Shown: piece after piece, positions 23,767 through 35,475 of the stretch
How the letters are laid out: every line of letters starts with the position of its first letter
Numbering within the stretch: the first letter of the stretch is position 1
DNA from: Scleroderma bovista
Taxonomy: Eukaryota; Basidiomycota; Agaricomycetes; Boletales; Sclerodermataceae
Direction: 5' to 3'
Length of the DNA: 64,000 bases
Assembly: GCA_037178675.1 (NCBI GenBank)
Contig: JAYMGJ010000029.1
Location: 124,001-188,000 of the forward strand
Made by a program: the position numbers and the translations under genes
The notes under the pieces: generated by a model
Told to the model about the DNA's origin: nothing
The model's database searches: none
Seen by the model: only the letters and a program-made list of their open reading frames with translations

Positions 23767-26395
23767 TCACGCACCAACCAAGCCTGCATCTTCACGGACC
23801 ACACCCGTCCTCTTCTCAACATCATGGAAAAATTGAAGAGCCTTGCGCGCCTTCTGGTCAAGTTCTTCCGCATCCCTCACTTCCTTGCCTCTTTCCTCCA
23901 TTGCCACTCGGAAACGTTCCCGGAGGTCCCACGATGCTAACCGCAACACCTTGCGCGTCTCACGGCTGACACGTCCGGCATGTGCATTCACAAAAGTCTC
24001 TTGCTCTGTGGCATTCCCCTCCACCCTGACCAGCGAAGCACGTATGCGACGACCGACGGTTCGTGGTATCGAGTTCGGCAGCTCGAGGATAAAGTATGCA
24101 GTGGCTCCAATGACAACGGCTCCAGCGATGGGTGCCACCCATTTCCTCGCTGATTCATCGGCAAAGAGCTCAGACAGACGCACAATGCCATCAAGGAGAC
24201 CCCGAGCACCGATGGCCTTACCGCCTACCATGGTCAAAGCACCCATGCCAACAGACAGGACACTGAGCGCTGTGGGATAAGTCTCGCTATCCTCATCTTC
24301 CGTCTTCCCACTTCCGAAATGAACAACCAGATGGTGGTTGAAGTCGAAGATATCGCTGAATGTAGTCTCGAGCATGTCAGAGCGCTGCACAAGACCAATT
24401 CCGAGGTTGTAAACACCACCTGCAACGACAGCACTGGCTGTCGCCGAGCGGCAGCGATGGAGGCCACCCTTCTTGCCTGGACGGACGCTGAACATGGCCT
24501 CAGGAACAAATACCCGACGTGAACGCTCGACTCCCTGCGGGAGGTACTCATTCCCTAGGTCGCCTACTTTCACAACTCTGGTTGTGGTCGCGGCACGGGC
24601 CTCCGTCTCTGCCAGTTTGACCGCTGCATCCAAGCTCGCGAGAAGCGCCTGGCGCACATCCCGTGCGTAATCCCAGATCCCAAATATGCCATGGTACGCT
24701 GGGAAACTAATGAAGTGGTCAACACCGGGCTGGCCCAGCGCCACTCGCTCTAACGCAGCAGTAAGGACAGCCTTTGTCCTCTCGCCAGTTTCTAAGGCAC
24801 CCTCTTCTTCTACAACTTCCAAGGCATCCTCCAGGGCATCGCGGCTGTTCTTCATCTTTTCCCAGACTGGCTTTGATCGCAAGAGGTCATCCTTGGCCCG
24901 ATCAATGTCCGACTGAGCCACAATCGCGTTTGCTCCAACCAAAAGATCAATATCCGTCAACAGGTTGGAGAGATACGTCGAAGCAGGCTGGAGTTTGGAT
25001 TTTGATCGCTTGACCAGAACGAAGGAGCGAAGGGACGACTCCAAGTCGTCAAATGCAGGGTTGGCTGTATAGGGACGAAGAGCGGCGGCGGAGTCAACGA
25101 AGTGGACGAGATCTGCTGCATCTTCGTATGTACGAGGGCTGAATTCTTTGATTTGTTCCATTACGAGCTTCCTGCACTTCTCCTTATTCCTGATCTGCTC
25201 GAATTTGTTGACGACGATGAAGACATATGCTTTCTCGTTGCTCGCGCTCCAAAGAAAGTCCTTCGCAGAAAGCGTGAAGTGATTCTCGGCCGATACGACG
25301 AATACCACGACGTCAATCTCTTCCTGGCGAGCGAAGACGGCAGTTGTCTGCCAGCTATCGCGGTTGAGACCAGGGGCGTCGATGAGTGAGATATCGACGA
25401 CTCCATTATTTAATAAGGACTCTGATGGAACCCTGCTGTCCGCCAGGTATACCTTGAACACCGGCTGAGTACCCTCATTGTCTGTGACAGTAGACTCCAA
25501 GTCTGCCAAAGAGGCGCGACTAAACGTTGACTCGTCGGAGATAGAGTAGGATACGCCATCTTTGAGAATATGAACCTCTTCAACGCCATTGTTTTCCGAT
25601 GCGTCATGCACTTCGCAGAATGCGGTTGTGCAAGGTTGCTGATCAACAGGCATGACCTCCCGTCTCAACAGGGCATTAACAAAGGTTGATTTTCCCGAAT
25701 TCAAGTCGCCTGTGACCAGGACTTTGGAAGAGGTGTCCAGAACACGGAGGCAGAGCTTATCCATGTGTTGGATGGCAGAAGCAATCCGCTCATCCAATAG
25801 GTTGGCGATGGAGCCCCTTTCGAGGTGCGAGACGAGAGCTGCGGGAGAAGTTGAAGCGCCATGGGGACCGAGCTTGAGATCAAGGCGAAGAATGTTGAAG
25901 TCCCCGCACTTTGATGGCGATAGCTCTTCGTCGTCGCTTGCGACCTTGTCATTCTCCACAACGGTCAACTCCGACGCTGGTTCTCCCAATTGCTCTTGAG
26001 CATCCGAAATTGAAGCCAGCGTGACTGAGCAAGTCAAACCCTTCCGATTTGGGGTATAGAGAACATCGGTTTGGTTGTCGGGATCGTCTGCGAAGGAGAG
26101 AGAGCGGCGGATGGAGCGGCGAGGCTTTTTTGGTGAGACATCGTCTCCGGAACGCGCCTGAAGTGTAGGATATCTGACGACCCACTGGTTCTTGTTGAAG
26201 TCGCGGAGGCTCCCAAGGATGTGTTTGGACGCATCTAGAGCAACGAGGAGGCTGAGAAATGAGATGAGCGAGTGAGTCTGAGGAGAATAGAATTTCATAC
26301 CGATCCTTCTGCTCGATATATGCCTCTTGGACGTCCTCGACCTTGAGGTGTCTCTCGCCGCCATGGGGCAGGGGAGATTCTTTTCCGAGACCCAT
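23767..26395 (-). CDS. FZO1: Mitofusin, mitochondrial outer-membrane fusion GTPase
   Basis: Dynamin-family GTPase that fuses mitochondrial outer membranes. Exon 1 (26301-26395) starts MGLGKESPLPHGGERHLK. Intron 26234-26300 is removed, and exon 2 begins within DASKHILGSLRDFNKNQWV. The sum is exactly 854 codons (853 aa). GTPase motifs: G1 VLVTGDLNSGKSTFVNALLR, G2 region QQPCTTAFCE, G3 SLIDAPGLNRDSW, G4 FIVVNKFEQIRNKEKC. A C-terminal hydrophobic segment, VAPIAGAVVIGATAYFILEL, is the expected membrane anchor, followed by a heptad-repeat-like basic region. The stop follows GLVGA, where GTGAGT and a later CTAG could instead define another intron, so the last few residues are uncertain. The APS kinase gene starts upstream on the same strand and ends 170 bp away. 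Confidence 0.93.
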
Positions 26396-26564
26396 CGATG
26401 CTGGAGCTCGAGATTGACTACAATGTCGCTCTAGGCGGACGGTGGTGACAAGCGAATGTTTCGGTAGTAAAACTCGGAAACCAACGTGAGACCCATCATT
26501 AGTCAGCGGGACAAGTCTTCCGAATTTATTCGTACAAGGTGATAGTAACAAGCTACATGTATCC

Positions 26565-27387
26565 CTACAGGTAATCGTTGGCTAGGAGGTATTCGGTGAT
26601 GGTCTTGACCGCCTGGGTCACATCACATTCGTCTGTTCTAATATGGACTTCCGGATTTTCAGGAGGCTCGTAAGGAGCGGATATCCCAGTAAATTCTGGC
26701 AGCCAGCTTGAGGCACTTCGCAATTCATTCGGAGGCAATGTCGCTCACCTGTGATTTCCCCAGCACGAGCCTTTTTGTACAAGCCTTTGGGATCGCGCTG
26801 CTCTACCACGCTCAAGGGTGCATCGACGAAGACTTCGACGAAGGCCAGCTTAGCTGCTTCATGGAGATCACGAGCCGTTTGTCGATCCACACGATATGGT
26901 GATATGAATGCAGTGATAGTGATGCAGCTCGCATCTGTGAAAAGCTTGGCTACCTGGGTAGATCAAAAGGGACGATCAAAATGTGTAGGTCGAATGCTAT
27001 CCTTGCATGACACTTGCCTCTCCGATCCGCCTGATGTTCTCCACTCGCGACTGTTCATCAAAGCCGAGATCTTTATTAAGACCAAACCGGACGTTGTCGC
27101 CATCCAGGCGGTACGCAAACTTGCCCTGGTGCAACAAAGTTTGTTCCAGGGCACAGGCGATGGTGGACTAATGAAAAGATCTATCAAATGAAACGGCCAT
27201 CGGAAGAGGGCATATAGGTCACCTTTCCGCTAGCGCTCAGACCCGTCAACCAGATCGTTACTCCTTTCTGCTTCAATGATTCCGATCTTTCTCCAGGACT
27301 AATAGAACCTGAGGAAAGTGAGATGTTGGTGATAATCACCGATGGATTTGTGCACACACCTGGATGGAAGGTGATGTTGGTCGCCAT
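26565..27387 (-). CDS. MET14: Adenylylsulfate (APS) kinase, copy 1
   Basis: Phosphorylates adenosine 5'-phosphosulfate to PAPS in sulfate assimilation. Exon 1 gives [10 protein letters not shown]. Exon 2 carries [20 protein letters not shown] with the P-loop GLSASGK. Exon 3 starts [16 protein letters not shown], with [18 protein letters not shown]. The next exon carries [20 protein letters not shown] (the conserved Ser of the family is present), then [20 protein letters not shown]. The last exon gives [20 protein letters not shown] and a C-terminus ending EYLLANDYL. Total length is about 200 residues, normal for fungi, and intact. A second complete copy lies 2.7 kb upstream in the same orientation with matching intron positions. 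Confidence 0.93.
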
Positions 27388-30053
27388 TGGTGGACTACGG
27401 TACACGGTTGGTTCCTCCGGGTATTGTAGAGACCAAGGAAGACACCTTTCCGATGACGTCCGAGTCTAAACAGGCGTTGAGATACATGAGATCGTTGGTA
27501 CGATCCCACAGGATAATCTCGCAACTGCCAGCTAACACGCTGATAACGAATCATGTGTGTATGGCGTGCTTTCGGTGAATTCCGCTCGCTATCGACACCA
27601 GAACAATAGCGCCGTCATAGAATGCATACGAAAACACCACTGTCGGGCTCCATAAACCCGCTCAAGGTAAGCCCTTTTGATCTTTGCCATTCAACTGACG
27701 TCTGCAGTTGCGAATTTAAGTGACCTTATAGTAGCATATTCAAGGCTTTACAGGTGGTCTGGAGATACTGCGATTACTGGTAGTACCGTTGCTCGTGCTG
27801 AGTATCTGCAGCTAGCCGCACTCCTTCGAGTCACGTTGAGTTCACGTCGCCGCCGCTCGTCGTGCTGCCCTTGCTATCCCGAACGTGCGACTCGCGGTGC
27901 CCAGGACCTCGATGTCGTACTTCCGTGGTTGGACGACGAACCCTCGGGCAGCTCGATTTCATTTGTTGCAGGTGAGTTTTCCGTCCTGAGCTCTACTTAA
28001 CGCGATCTGACATTCTTGTCATCGTTTCCAGTCCTCTTCGTAACGTTTTTGATACTTGGCACGTCCGTGCAGCGTACGCTCGAGCAGTTCGAGCAGTTTC
28101 CTACGGCATTTCACTCCGTCTTGCAGCGCTACTAGGTAAGTTTGGCGATTTCGAGTTTGTTTGGTGCATTCTGACGACTAGCCTTGTGTTTTTAGTCATT
28201 GTAGTGACCTGCGCGTACTCAATGCCTTTGCATAGCTCCTAGTAGGGCTATCCAACCTGCCCATACACACCCTCGTGCCCCCAACGTGTGCGTCCACACC
28301 AAATTGTCGCGTTCGATGTTGCTCTCAGCACCTTGCACTGCCACTGCCACACAATACCAGCTCTTCCTCGAGTGGCACGCTGTGCACTTCAGGTACGTCT
28401 CTCCTTCTGTTTTCCATTGTACCGATCGTCTTTACAGTAAAATTTCGCTTGCTTGAACCATGGCGTATGCTGTCGTGTTGCTGTCGTTGACCTCACAGGG
28501 CCTCGTTTCTGGATCACCTTCCAGCACAGCCACCCTGTCGATGTCTACCACCTTCATCACCTCATTCGTGCCCTCTGCCATTATGATGATGTTCCCTGAT
28601 CCCCAGTCACGCTTTTCTAGTGCAGCCCTTCTGGGACGTTCTTCAGGATATATTGGATGAATTCGCGGTGACCCGTCAGCTCCATTCTATTAAAATATGC
28701 GAATAAGCTTGGGTCATCTGGAAGGGCACTGCCGGGCTGCTAAATTTCCATGTTGTGATTCCATGCGAGATGTGCAGATGACCTCTAGCTGAGGACAATA
28801 AAATCCTTCTTCCTCTCTCCATACAGCATTGGCAAATTCATGTCCAGAAGACCCATCAGCGCTCAGCTGAGTACTGCATCATAGACATCAGATCGTTTCC
28901 CACCTTTCAACACATATGTTGCCCTATCACAAAGCTGTGGGAAAGGCACCATCCATCTTAGAGACTTCATTGACAAATTGTTCACGCAACATCCCATAAC
29001 TACACAATGAAAACCATTGTCTTGTGAACGTGGACCAAAAAACAACTTGACTACATTGGGAATCGTTAAAAGTATCTGCAGGTTCTGGGGACAGACAGAC
29101 TTCATCTTAATTTATAGCATCACTTCTTCACAATAGGTACCACTCACACCTCTTAGTATGACATTTTCATGTGGACAATTCTTACACGCTATTGTTGAAA
29201 GCTATCTTACATTAGAGAACAGCTGAGCTTATTTCACGCTGTAAACAAGGTGATTCAAATTAACGATGGCACCCATAACGCTCTGCTCATCTGCGCTGTG
29301 TTCATCTGACCCGCCCTCCAAATCTCCTTCGTCTCCCTCGACGGTGTCACCCTCGCTCTCGAGAGGTCGCACGTCCGCAGGGAGGAACATATTCTTTTGC
29401 ACGATCGACTCACTGAGGTTCTGTCAGTCAAGTGGCCATATACCATACGTCTGAAAGAGGCTTGACTAGCTCCATGAGTGGTATGTGCTCCGAGGGCATT
29501 GGTAGTGCCTCTACAAATTCATCACCAGAAAGATGCAAGAACTGTCCAGCACTATTTCTTATATGGTTACTTACTCTTTTGAAAGTAGGATGATTTATCT
29601 TTGGGCTCCACCTGGGCGGTGGGTCTGGGACGTTTTTCTTTTGTAGGTCCAAGCAATTGCACCTGCCTAGGAAGCACTGGCATATATGTGACAGGTATTT
29701 GGGAAACTCGCAAGAACTGACGAAAAACGAATCATATTCGTTGTCTCTACATCGCTCCTCGAGGATAAGCGACCACAGTCCATTGATATTAATCCGCCTG
29801 CCTGGTAGTGTGTGATGTTACAACTAAGAACGTACCATTCTATGGCTAATGGGATCATTCCCGAGCCTGTCATTTCAGAGGTTGGCAGGCACACCACCCC
29901 GGTATTCTTCCTCTGCACTTTTTCACAGCAAATAAAGAGAAGCGCCGTGACTGTTTGAAGGACAAGAAAAGTTCATTAGTGGAGATACAACATTGTCATG
30001 GTCGCACAAGAAACCTTTCACATTAATAAACCAGTCGTTGGTCGTAGTGTCAT
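27388..30053. other. Spacer between the APS kinase paralogues
   Basis: About 2.7 kb with no recognisable gene. Two weak signals deserve note. At 27677-28135 (+), a frame ending SGSSISFVA can be joined across a good GT-AG intron to VLFVTFLILGTSVQRTLEQF and a stop, giving a possible small protein with one membrane segment. At about 29235-29652 (-), short open segments include HLSGDEFVEALPMPSEHIP and an acidic C-terminal piece, but joining them needs introns of only 28-33 nt. I treat both as unproven. Confidence 0.35.
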
Positions 30054-30862
30054 TTAAAGATAATTGTGGGTCGTAAGGTATTCGAAGATGCTCTTGACGG
30101 ACTCTGTCACATCGCATTCGGCTGTTCTCAGATGAATCTCCGGGTTCTCAGGGGCTTCATAAGGTAGAGATATCCCGGGGAAATCTAATGGTCAAAATAA
30201 GATGCATTGCGATCATCATGGACAACGACATCGCTTACCTTGGATTTCTCCATCATGAACCTTCTTGTACAATCCTTTCGGGTCACGCTGCTCTACAACA
30301 CTCAGCGGCGCATCCACAAAGACCTCGATAAAGCCCAAACCGGCCGCTTCGTGAAGCCTGCGGACTGCTTCCCTGCCGACACGAAATGGTGATATGAAAG
30401 CAACCATAGTGATACAGCATGCATCAGTGAATAGTTTCGCCACCTAATGGACCCCCATCAATACTCGCCTTGACTGCCATCTACACACAACGTACCTCCC
30501 CAATGCGTCTGACGTTTTCTGTCTGTGATATCGCGTCAAAGGCAAGATCTTTGTTGAGGCCAAGTCGGATATTGTCACCATCTAGACGGTAGGTAAACTT
30601 TCCTTGGTGCAACAGTATTTTTTCGAGAGCGCAAGCGACAGTGGACTAGTAAGAAATTATGAGCATCTACCTTACATATGAATCGTCCAGAAGGAGATAA
30701 CCTTGCCACTAGCACTGAGACCAGTGAACCAAATAGTGACTCCCTTCTGCTTCAGTAATGTCGTTCGCTCGCTTGCACTGACAGAACCTGGGAATTGTCA
30801 AACGGAATCGACAGTCGTTAATAGCCCTACAGACCTGGATGGAAGGTGAGGTTACTGGCCAT
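30054..30862 (-). CDS. MET14: Adenylylsulfate (APS) kinase, copy 2
   Basis: Second complete APS kinase. Exon 1 is [10 protein letters not shown]. Exon 2 holds [20 protein letters not shown] with the same GLSASGK P-loop split from [16 protein letters not shown] by an intron. Then come [39 protein letters not shown] and [20 protein letters not shown]. The last exon reads [20 protein letters not shown] and ends [10 protein letters not shown]. All catalytic motifs are kept and no frame break is seen. Introns fall at the same places as in copy 1, so this is a gene duplication rather than a processed copy. Protein divergence is clear (for example [15 protein letters not shown] against [15 protein letters not shown]), so the duplication is not recent. 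Confidence 0.92.
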
Positions 30863-31388
30863 GGGTATACACTGATTAGGAGTCAAAAGAGGCCTTTCAC
30901 TGCAGAAGCGACGAACAAAGGTATCGCTCAGATCGACCAAGTGGCTCGGCGTTCTATGACTCGAATTCCGCATCAACCGCCCATTTGCGAATCGTGGTGA
31001 AATAATTGATAACCGGACCTTGCAACTCCCTTATTCTAATGGTGGCTTAAGCTGAGTCGATGCGTGTATGTTAGCAAAGGATCACAAGTAGTGTTGCTGC
31101 CGAGGTGAACTGAGGCGAATCGAAGTGACCACTGCAATTCTCACTTCGAAACTTTTGAACCGAGTCACTTCACCTCGGCACTAAGTCGGTATAAGCTCGA
31201 ACGGAGGGCTTCAGCTACCATGCGAGTGAACAGGTCTGCAAGTCGCATCTATGAGAGTGAGAGATACCGCTTAGTAATCATAAGCCTGACTAATGCTTCG
31301 ACGCTGCGTTAGCATCGATTCTCGCAGCGTATACTACTTATAATCGATTCTACCCATTGCCATCTCGAATAACACGCACTACCAAAGG
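30863..31388. promoter_or_regulatory. Divergent promoter, APS kinase 2 / quinone oxidoreductase
   Basis: About 525 bp between divergent start codons. It contains a run of short direct and inverted motifs around 31090-31190 (variants of GAGGTGAA and TTCACCTCGG), possibly regulatory. No coding frame. Confidence 0.4.
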
Positions 31389-32858
31389 ATGGCAACAATG
31401 CGAGCCGTACTGGTGAAGGATGACAAAGGTCCCATCGAAAATCTATATGTCGGACAAGTTGAAAAACCAGTACCAAAGGACGGCCAGGTAGTGGTCAGGG
31501 TCAGCACGATCGAGCGAGAGCCGCATCGGCAGTTGAACTTATCTTCTCTCCAGATAGTTGCGTTTGGATTGAACCGTATGGATTTGCTGCAGCGGGAGGG
31601 ACCCTACCCACTCCCTCCTGGTGCATCCACCATTCTAGGGGTCGAATTCGCGGGATATGTCGAACAGCTGGGACCGGGCGTTACGAAGTGGGCCATAGAA
31701 GACGAAGTGTTCGGCTTGACTGGCGGTGTAAGCATTGTCATGCGACATGCAACGTGTCCTTTTCAGCCGTCTGTTTCCAGGGTGCATATGCCGAGTACAT
31801 TGCATCCAGCCAAGATTTGTTGATTAGGAAACCAACTCACCTATCGTGGGTCGAAGCAGCAAGTGTTCCAGAAAACTTTATCACAGGTGCGGTGTAGTAT
31901 GGTTGACGAGTATCAGATACATTGAAGCGCCTGTATCGTACTCACACAGCTTTCCAAGCCTTAGTGAAGTGCGGTGAACTAAAGCAGAATGACGACGTGC
32001 TCATCCATGCTGGTGCTTCGGGTGTGGGTGTCGCAGCGATACAGATAGCACGCGTCTTTGGCGCGTGGGTCTTCCTGCATCTTGTAGTATATGTGTTCTG
32101 ATTCTTCATTCGCAATTCTCAGGAGGTCAGTCACAGTGACGGCATCCACCAAAGAAAAGCTGGACTGGCTCCTCTCTATCCCAAATGGTGCCACCCATGT
32201 CGCTAACTACAAGACAGAGGATTTCTTCCAAATAGTTAAGCAAGCTACCAATGGGAAAGGTGTCGATATAGTCATTGACGTTGTTGGACCCACACACTGG
32301 GAGGGGAACATCAACTCCCTTGCTGTTGATGGACGGATGATAGTACTAGGCCTCTTGAGCGGTGAGATCGTTCATTGATGCGTAGGAAATCAGCTTTAAC
32401 GATGTTCACAAAGGGAGGGTGGTTCCCTCAGTTAGTCTGGCCCCAATCCTCTATAAGCGTCTGAAAATCCAGGGCTCCACTTTGCGATCCCGAAGTCTGG
32501 AGTACCAGAGCGAGCTCATTGAAAGGTGTGCTTTGTGCTTCCTCATAGAATTGCCTGGAGTAGACTCTGTTATCGCGTGCAGTGCAGCTTTTCAGGACAT
32601 AATTGCCAATATAACAGGAAGTGAAGGAGACGGGCTGATTCGAACTTACATCCACAAGGTCAGGACAAAGCGAGTGTTTTATTTACCAAGGCATTCAACT
32701 ATCGACCCCATGGATGTGGCCAGGTATATCCTTGGACTGAGATTCAAGACGCTCACCGGGAAATGACAGAGAACAAGAACAGGTAAGCGAGCTCCTTTGA
32801 CAACATTGCCGTCATTTAGAATTATTGTAGCGGAAAAATCATATGCTCAGTTCTGTAA
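31389..32858 (+). CDS. PIG3-type NADPH quinone oxidoreductase
   Basis: Zinc-independent medium-chain reductase of the quinone oxidoreductase / TP53I3 (PIG3) group. Exons in order give [20 protein letters not shown], then [20 protein letters not shown] and [19 protein letters not shown], then [20 protein letters not shown], then the nucleotide site [20 protein letters not shown], then [27 protein letters not shown] and [19 protein letters not shown]. The C-terminal exons give [20 protein letters not shown], then [15 protein letters not shown] joined to [20 protein letters not shown] and GKIICSVL. The last two exons are short, and without splicing the frame would seem to end at 32766. Intact, about 340 residues. 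No zinc ligands seen, as expected for the group. Confidence 0.88.
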
Positions 32859-34084
32859 GTGATACTGAGTATAAGGATTTTTTACCGATAATCTATCGCC
32901 CTTGGAGCTATAAGAGCCATGCTCTGGACAACAGGCAGCTGTCAGATCGAGGTCTATTGACATCATACATGCACACTGTTGTAGGGGATGATATGTTGAT
33001 TAATGCCAGTCTCAACCTTACACTTGTAATGGTGAAGACGATCGCGAGTTATAATATTGCAGTCTTGAAGGGGTATCACAGTTCCCAGCTGTCTCGTGTA
33101 CGCCTTTGCGTTTCAGAACCTGTCACATTGGATTCGAGAAGGCTGACTGGTAAGTTCAGTTTGTGGCGAACAACGGTTTATATGTGTACTGATAAGTGCA
33201 TCTTGAAATCACCTTCAATGCTTGGTCCGTTTTTGGTCAGGATGTTAACGGCCCTCCAACGCTTTGTTGGATGCAATTTAGCAGCTGGAACGAGGTGTAT
33301 GCTCAAACTGGTGAATTTACATCGGCATCATCTAATGGGATGGTTGAGTTGATATTGAACTGATACCCATTTTTGTTTCTGTGCGGTTCTGTCCTTCGGG
33401 TATGTTCCATACTAGTTCAAACCCCCATTGCAGATCATGAAATGGCCGTGGGGGATTCAAAATATGACATCTTATTCATCATCCCAGTATTCAATCCAGG
33501 GAGGTCTTTGAGGCGAGTTTCATTCTCGGTGTTTCATAGCACTCCCCATGTAAGGGGACTTGCGTTGGGGATGCTTGCAGGGTCAGGATTTCGTGAAAAA
33601 TTGGAGGAGGCAGCCGTCATGTGACACATTTATTGTTTCAGTCGAGCATTGATGGTGCTGCTAATAATCATCCTGTCGTTTCGTGGGGTCTACTTTGCAG
33701 CAAAGCTCGCATCATGAGGCCGGAGTTCGTGCCTTCATAATCGAGGAGGTCTGTATGGAACCTGGAACGACGCCCACAAGAAATAGTAGAGAACAAGAAG
33801 GGGTACGTGTGCTACCAGGGCCCCCCAGCTTACTGGGAATATGATAGAATAATGCAACTGAAGCCCATGACCCTCAGTGCACTTTAACGGACTCAAAAAC
33901 AGTGTACGTGAACTGGTGGTAATGTTAAGCTTCGCGACAGGACAATTCATTTGCATTTTCGTGCTGATTACTCCTGATTGAGTTCATCCACATTTTAAGT
34001 AGGGACATCGTGTACATGGAACGTGTAGTGCCATAATCCATGGAACTAATCAATGCTAGCTATATTCACTGGCGAACCTTGGTG
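32859..34084. other. Intergenic, no supported gene
   Basis: About 1.2 kb. Frames at 32843-33352 and 33373-33624 (+) show no family resemblance or convincing splice structure. Confidence 0.4.
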
Positions 34085-35317
34085 TTATAGCCTTCCACGA
34101 ACTCCAGTCCCTAGTAGGCCAGTCACCAGCGCCCCTGAGCGATAAGCTTGCAACCACTCCAAAATGATATCCACAACATCGTCCTGACGCTAAAGAGCCG
34201 TCACGAGTTATCGAGATGTGGCCTGCCTCGGGACAAGTCCACTTACGTTAGTGAAATTGTGGTCGGCACCCTCCATGAGATGGAGTACATGTGTCCCCGG
34301 TGTTCTTGCCCCGAATGCCCGTGCGTAGATGACGGCGTCATACCTGAGTTCAACTTTTGTGAGACATCAATGTTGCACGATAAGATACTCATACTTACAC
34401 TGGGACAACCTCATCCTCCAGCCCATGCACCGTGAGGACATGTATCGCTTGTGGAAACTTCTCCCAGACAATGCCAGTATCCCAACTTGCGAATTCTTCT
34501 ACTTCTCGGGGATATACTCGGTGTACAACCGGTTTACGGGCGACTGTCACTTTCCATTCATAATATCCCTGGGTATCGAATTGCTCTTTGTAAATGGACA
34601 TTCGATCTTGACGACATCGAGAACGAATTAGATCTGCCTGATGAGAGCCGACCGGGAAGCCTACCGAAGATTCGCTGACCAGGTTTTGTGAGTACTCGTC
34701 CAATTCCAGAATCGAAAGGCTCTCACATGCATTCGGTAACGACCCGATACATTGACCATGGCATTGACGTGCTTCCCCTCCTCTGATGTGCATAGCCAGT
34801 GCATACCCACAACGGACCCACGGGAGTGCCCCACGATCATGTCGATCTCGTACCTGTATGTATTGCGAAGGAACGCCACGACGGTGACAAGATCCTGCAC
34901 ATCATCGGCCATCCCCGCATACTTACACCGACCACTGCTCTCGTGGTTCCCCCTGCGAAGCATATCAAGTCAGTTCCGACGACGACAGATCTCCCTACCC
35001 ACCGGAAATCAAACCGGAAGGAATCGAGTGGCAAACGCAGAGCAACGCGTTTCTGGAAGAGGTAATCTTTATGACTGTCCAAACGTCAACGTCACGTCTT
35101 GAGATGAGGAAAACGTTTATTTTTCACCCCATCGTTCCGTGCAGAATCTATGGAGTCTGAATGTCGCGTCACACGGGGACGCTCAACAAGCACCTACCAG
35201 CACAATCTTCCTGCCATGTGTGGGTTTATTGGGCTCTAGCTGTTCTAAGACACCAACGAGTACACAAGCTTCGGCAGGCTGGGGGATATAAAGCTTGGTT
35301 GAGGTCCTTTCTGCCAT
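34085..35317 (-). CDS. Alpha/beta hydrolase (esterase-like) with a 20-nt microexon
   Basis: Predicted serine hydrolase similar to fungal proteins often annotated as ectomycorrhiza-regulated esterases; the substrate is unknown. Exon 1 starts MAERTSTKLYIPQPAEACVL and ends THGRKIVL. A 20-nt exon at 35128-35147 supplies ILHGTMG, the oxyanion loop. The next exon gives HKDYLFQKRVALRLPLDSFR, then GNHESSGRCKYAGMADDVQD and the nucleophile motif VGHSRGSVVGMHWL. Later exons carry YYEWKVTVARKPVVHRVYPR and VHGLEDEVVP (acid), then LHLMEGADHNFTN (His), joined to RQDDVVDIILEWLQAY. The triad Ser-Asp-His is present. All junctions agree in phase. Without the microexon the frame would lack the HG oxyanion motif. 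Confidence 0.85.
35128..35147 (-). other. Microexon of the esterase gene
   Basis: Twenty bases flanked by CCATAG on the 5' side and GTGAAA on the 3' side (minus strand). It encodes ILHGTMG with the last codon split. It restores the conserved HG oxyanion motif and the correct phase into HKDYLF. Confidence 0.75.
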
Positions 35318-35475
35318 GGTGGGGACGAAGCCATGCGCTGAGGCTGGCCGGATCACAAATGCCTTGTGAAATCCTGAAACGGAACTTTCAATTGTCTCAG
35401 ACGTACGATGACGCTGTTCTTGTCCAACAACTTCACAACAATGTTTCCATCACATCTGACTAGTACTAGACAATC

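Noticed and set aside
23843..24280. 145-codon plus-strand frame
   Set aside because: Shadow of the FZO1 C-terminal region; no independent support.
33373..33624. 83-codon plus-strand frame
   Set aside because: No motif, poor context and no neighbouring exons; likely chance.
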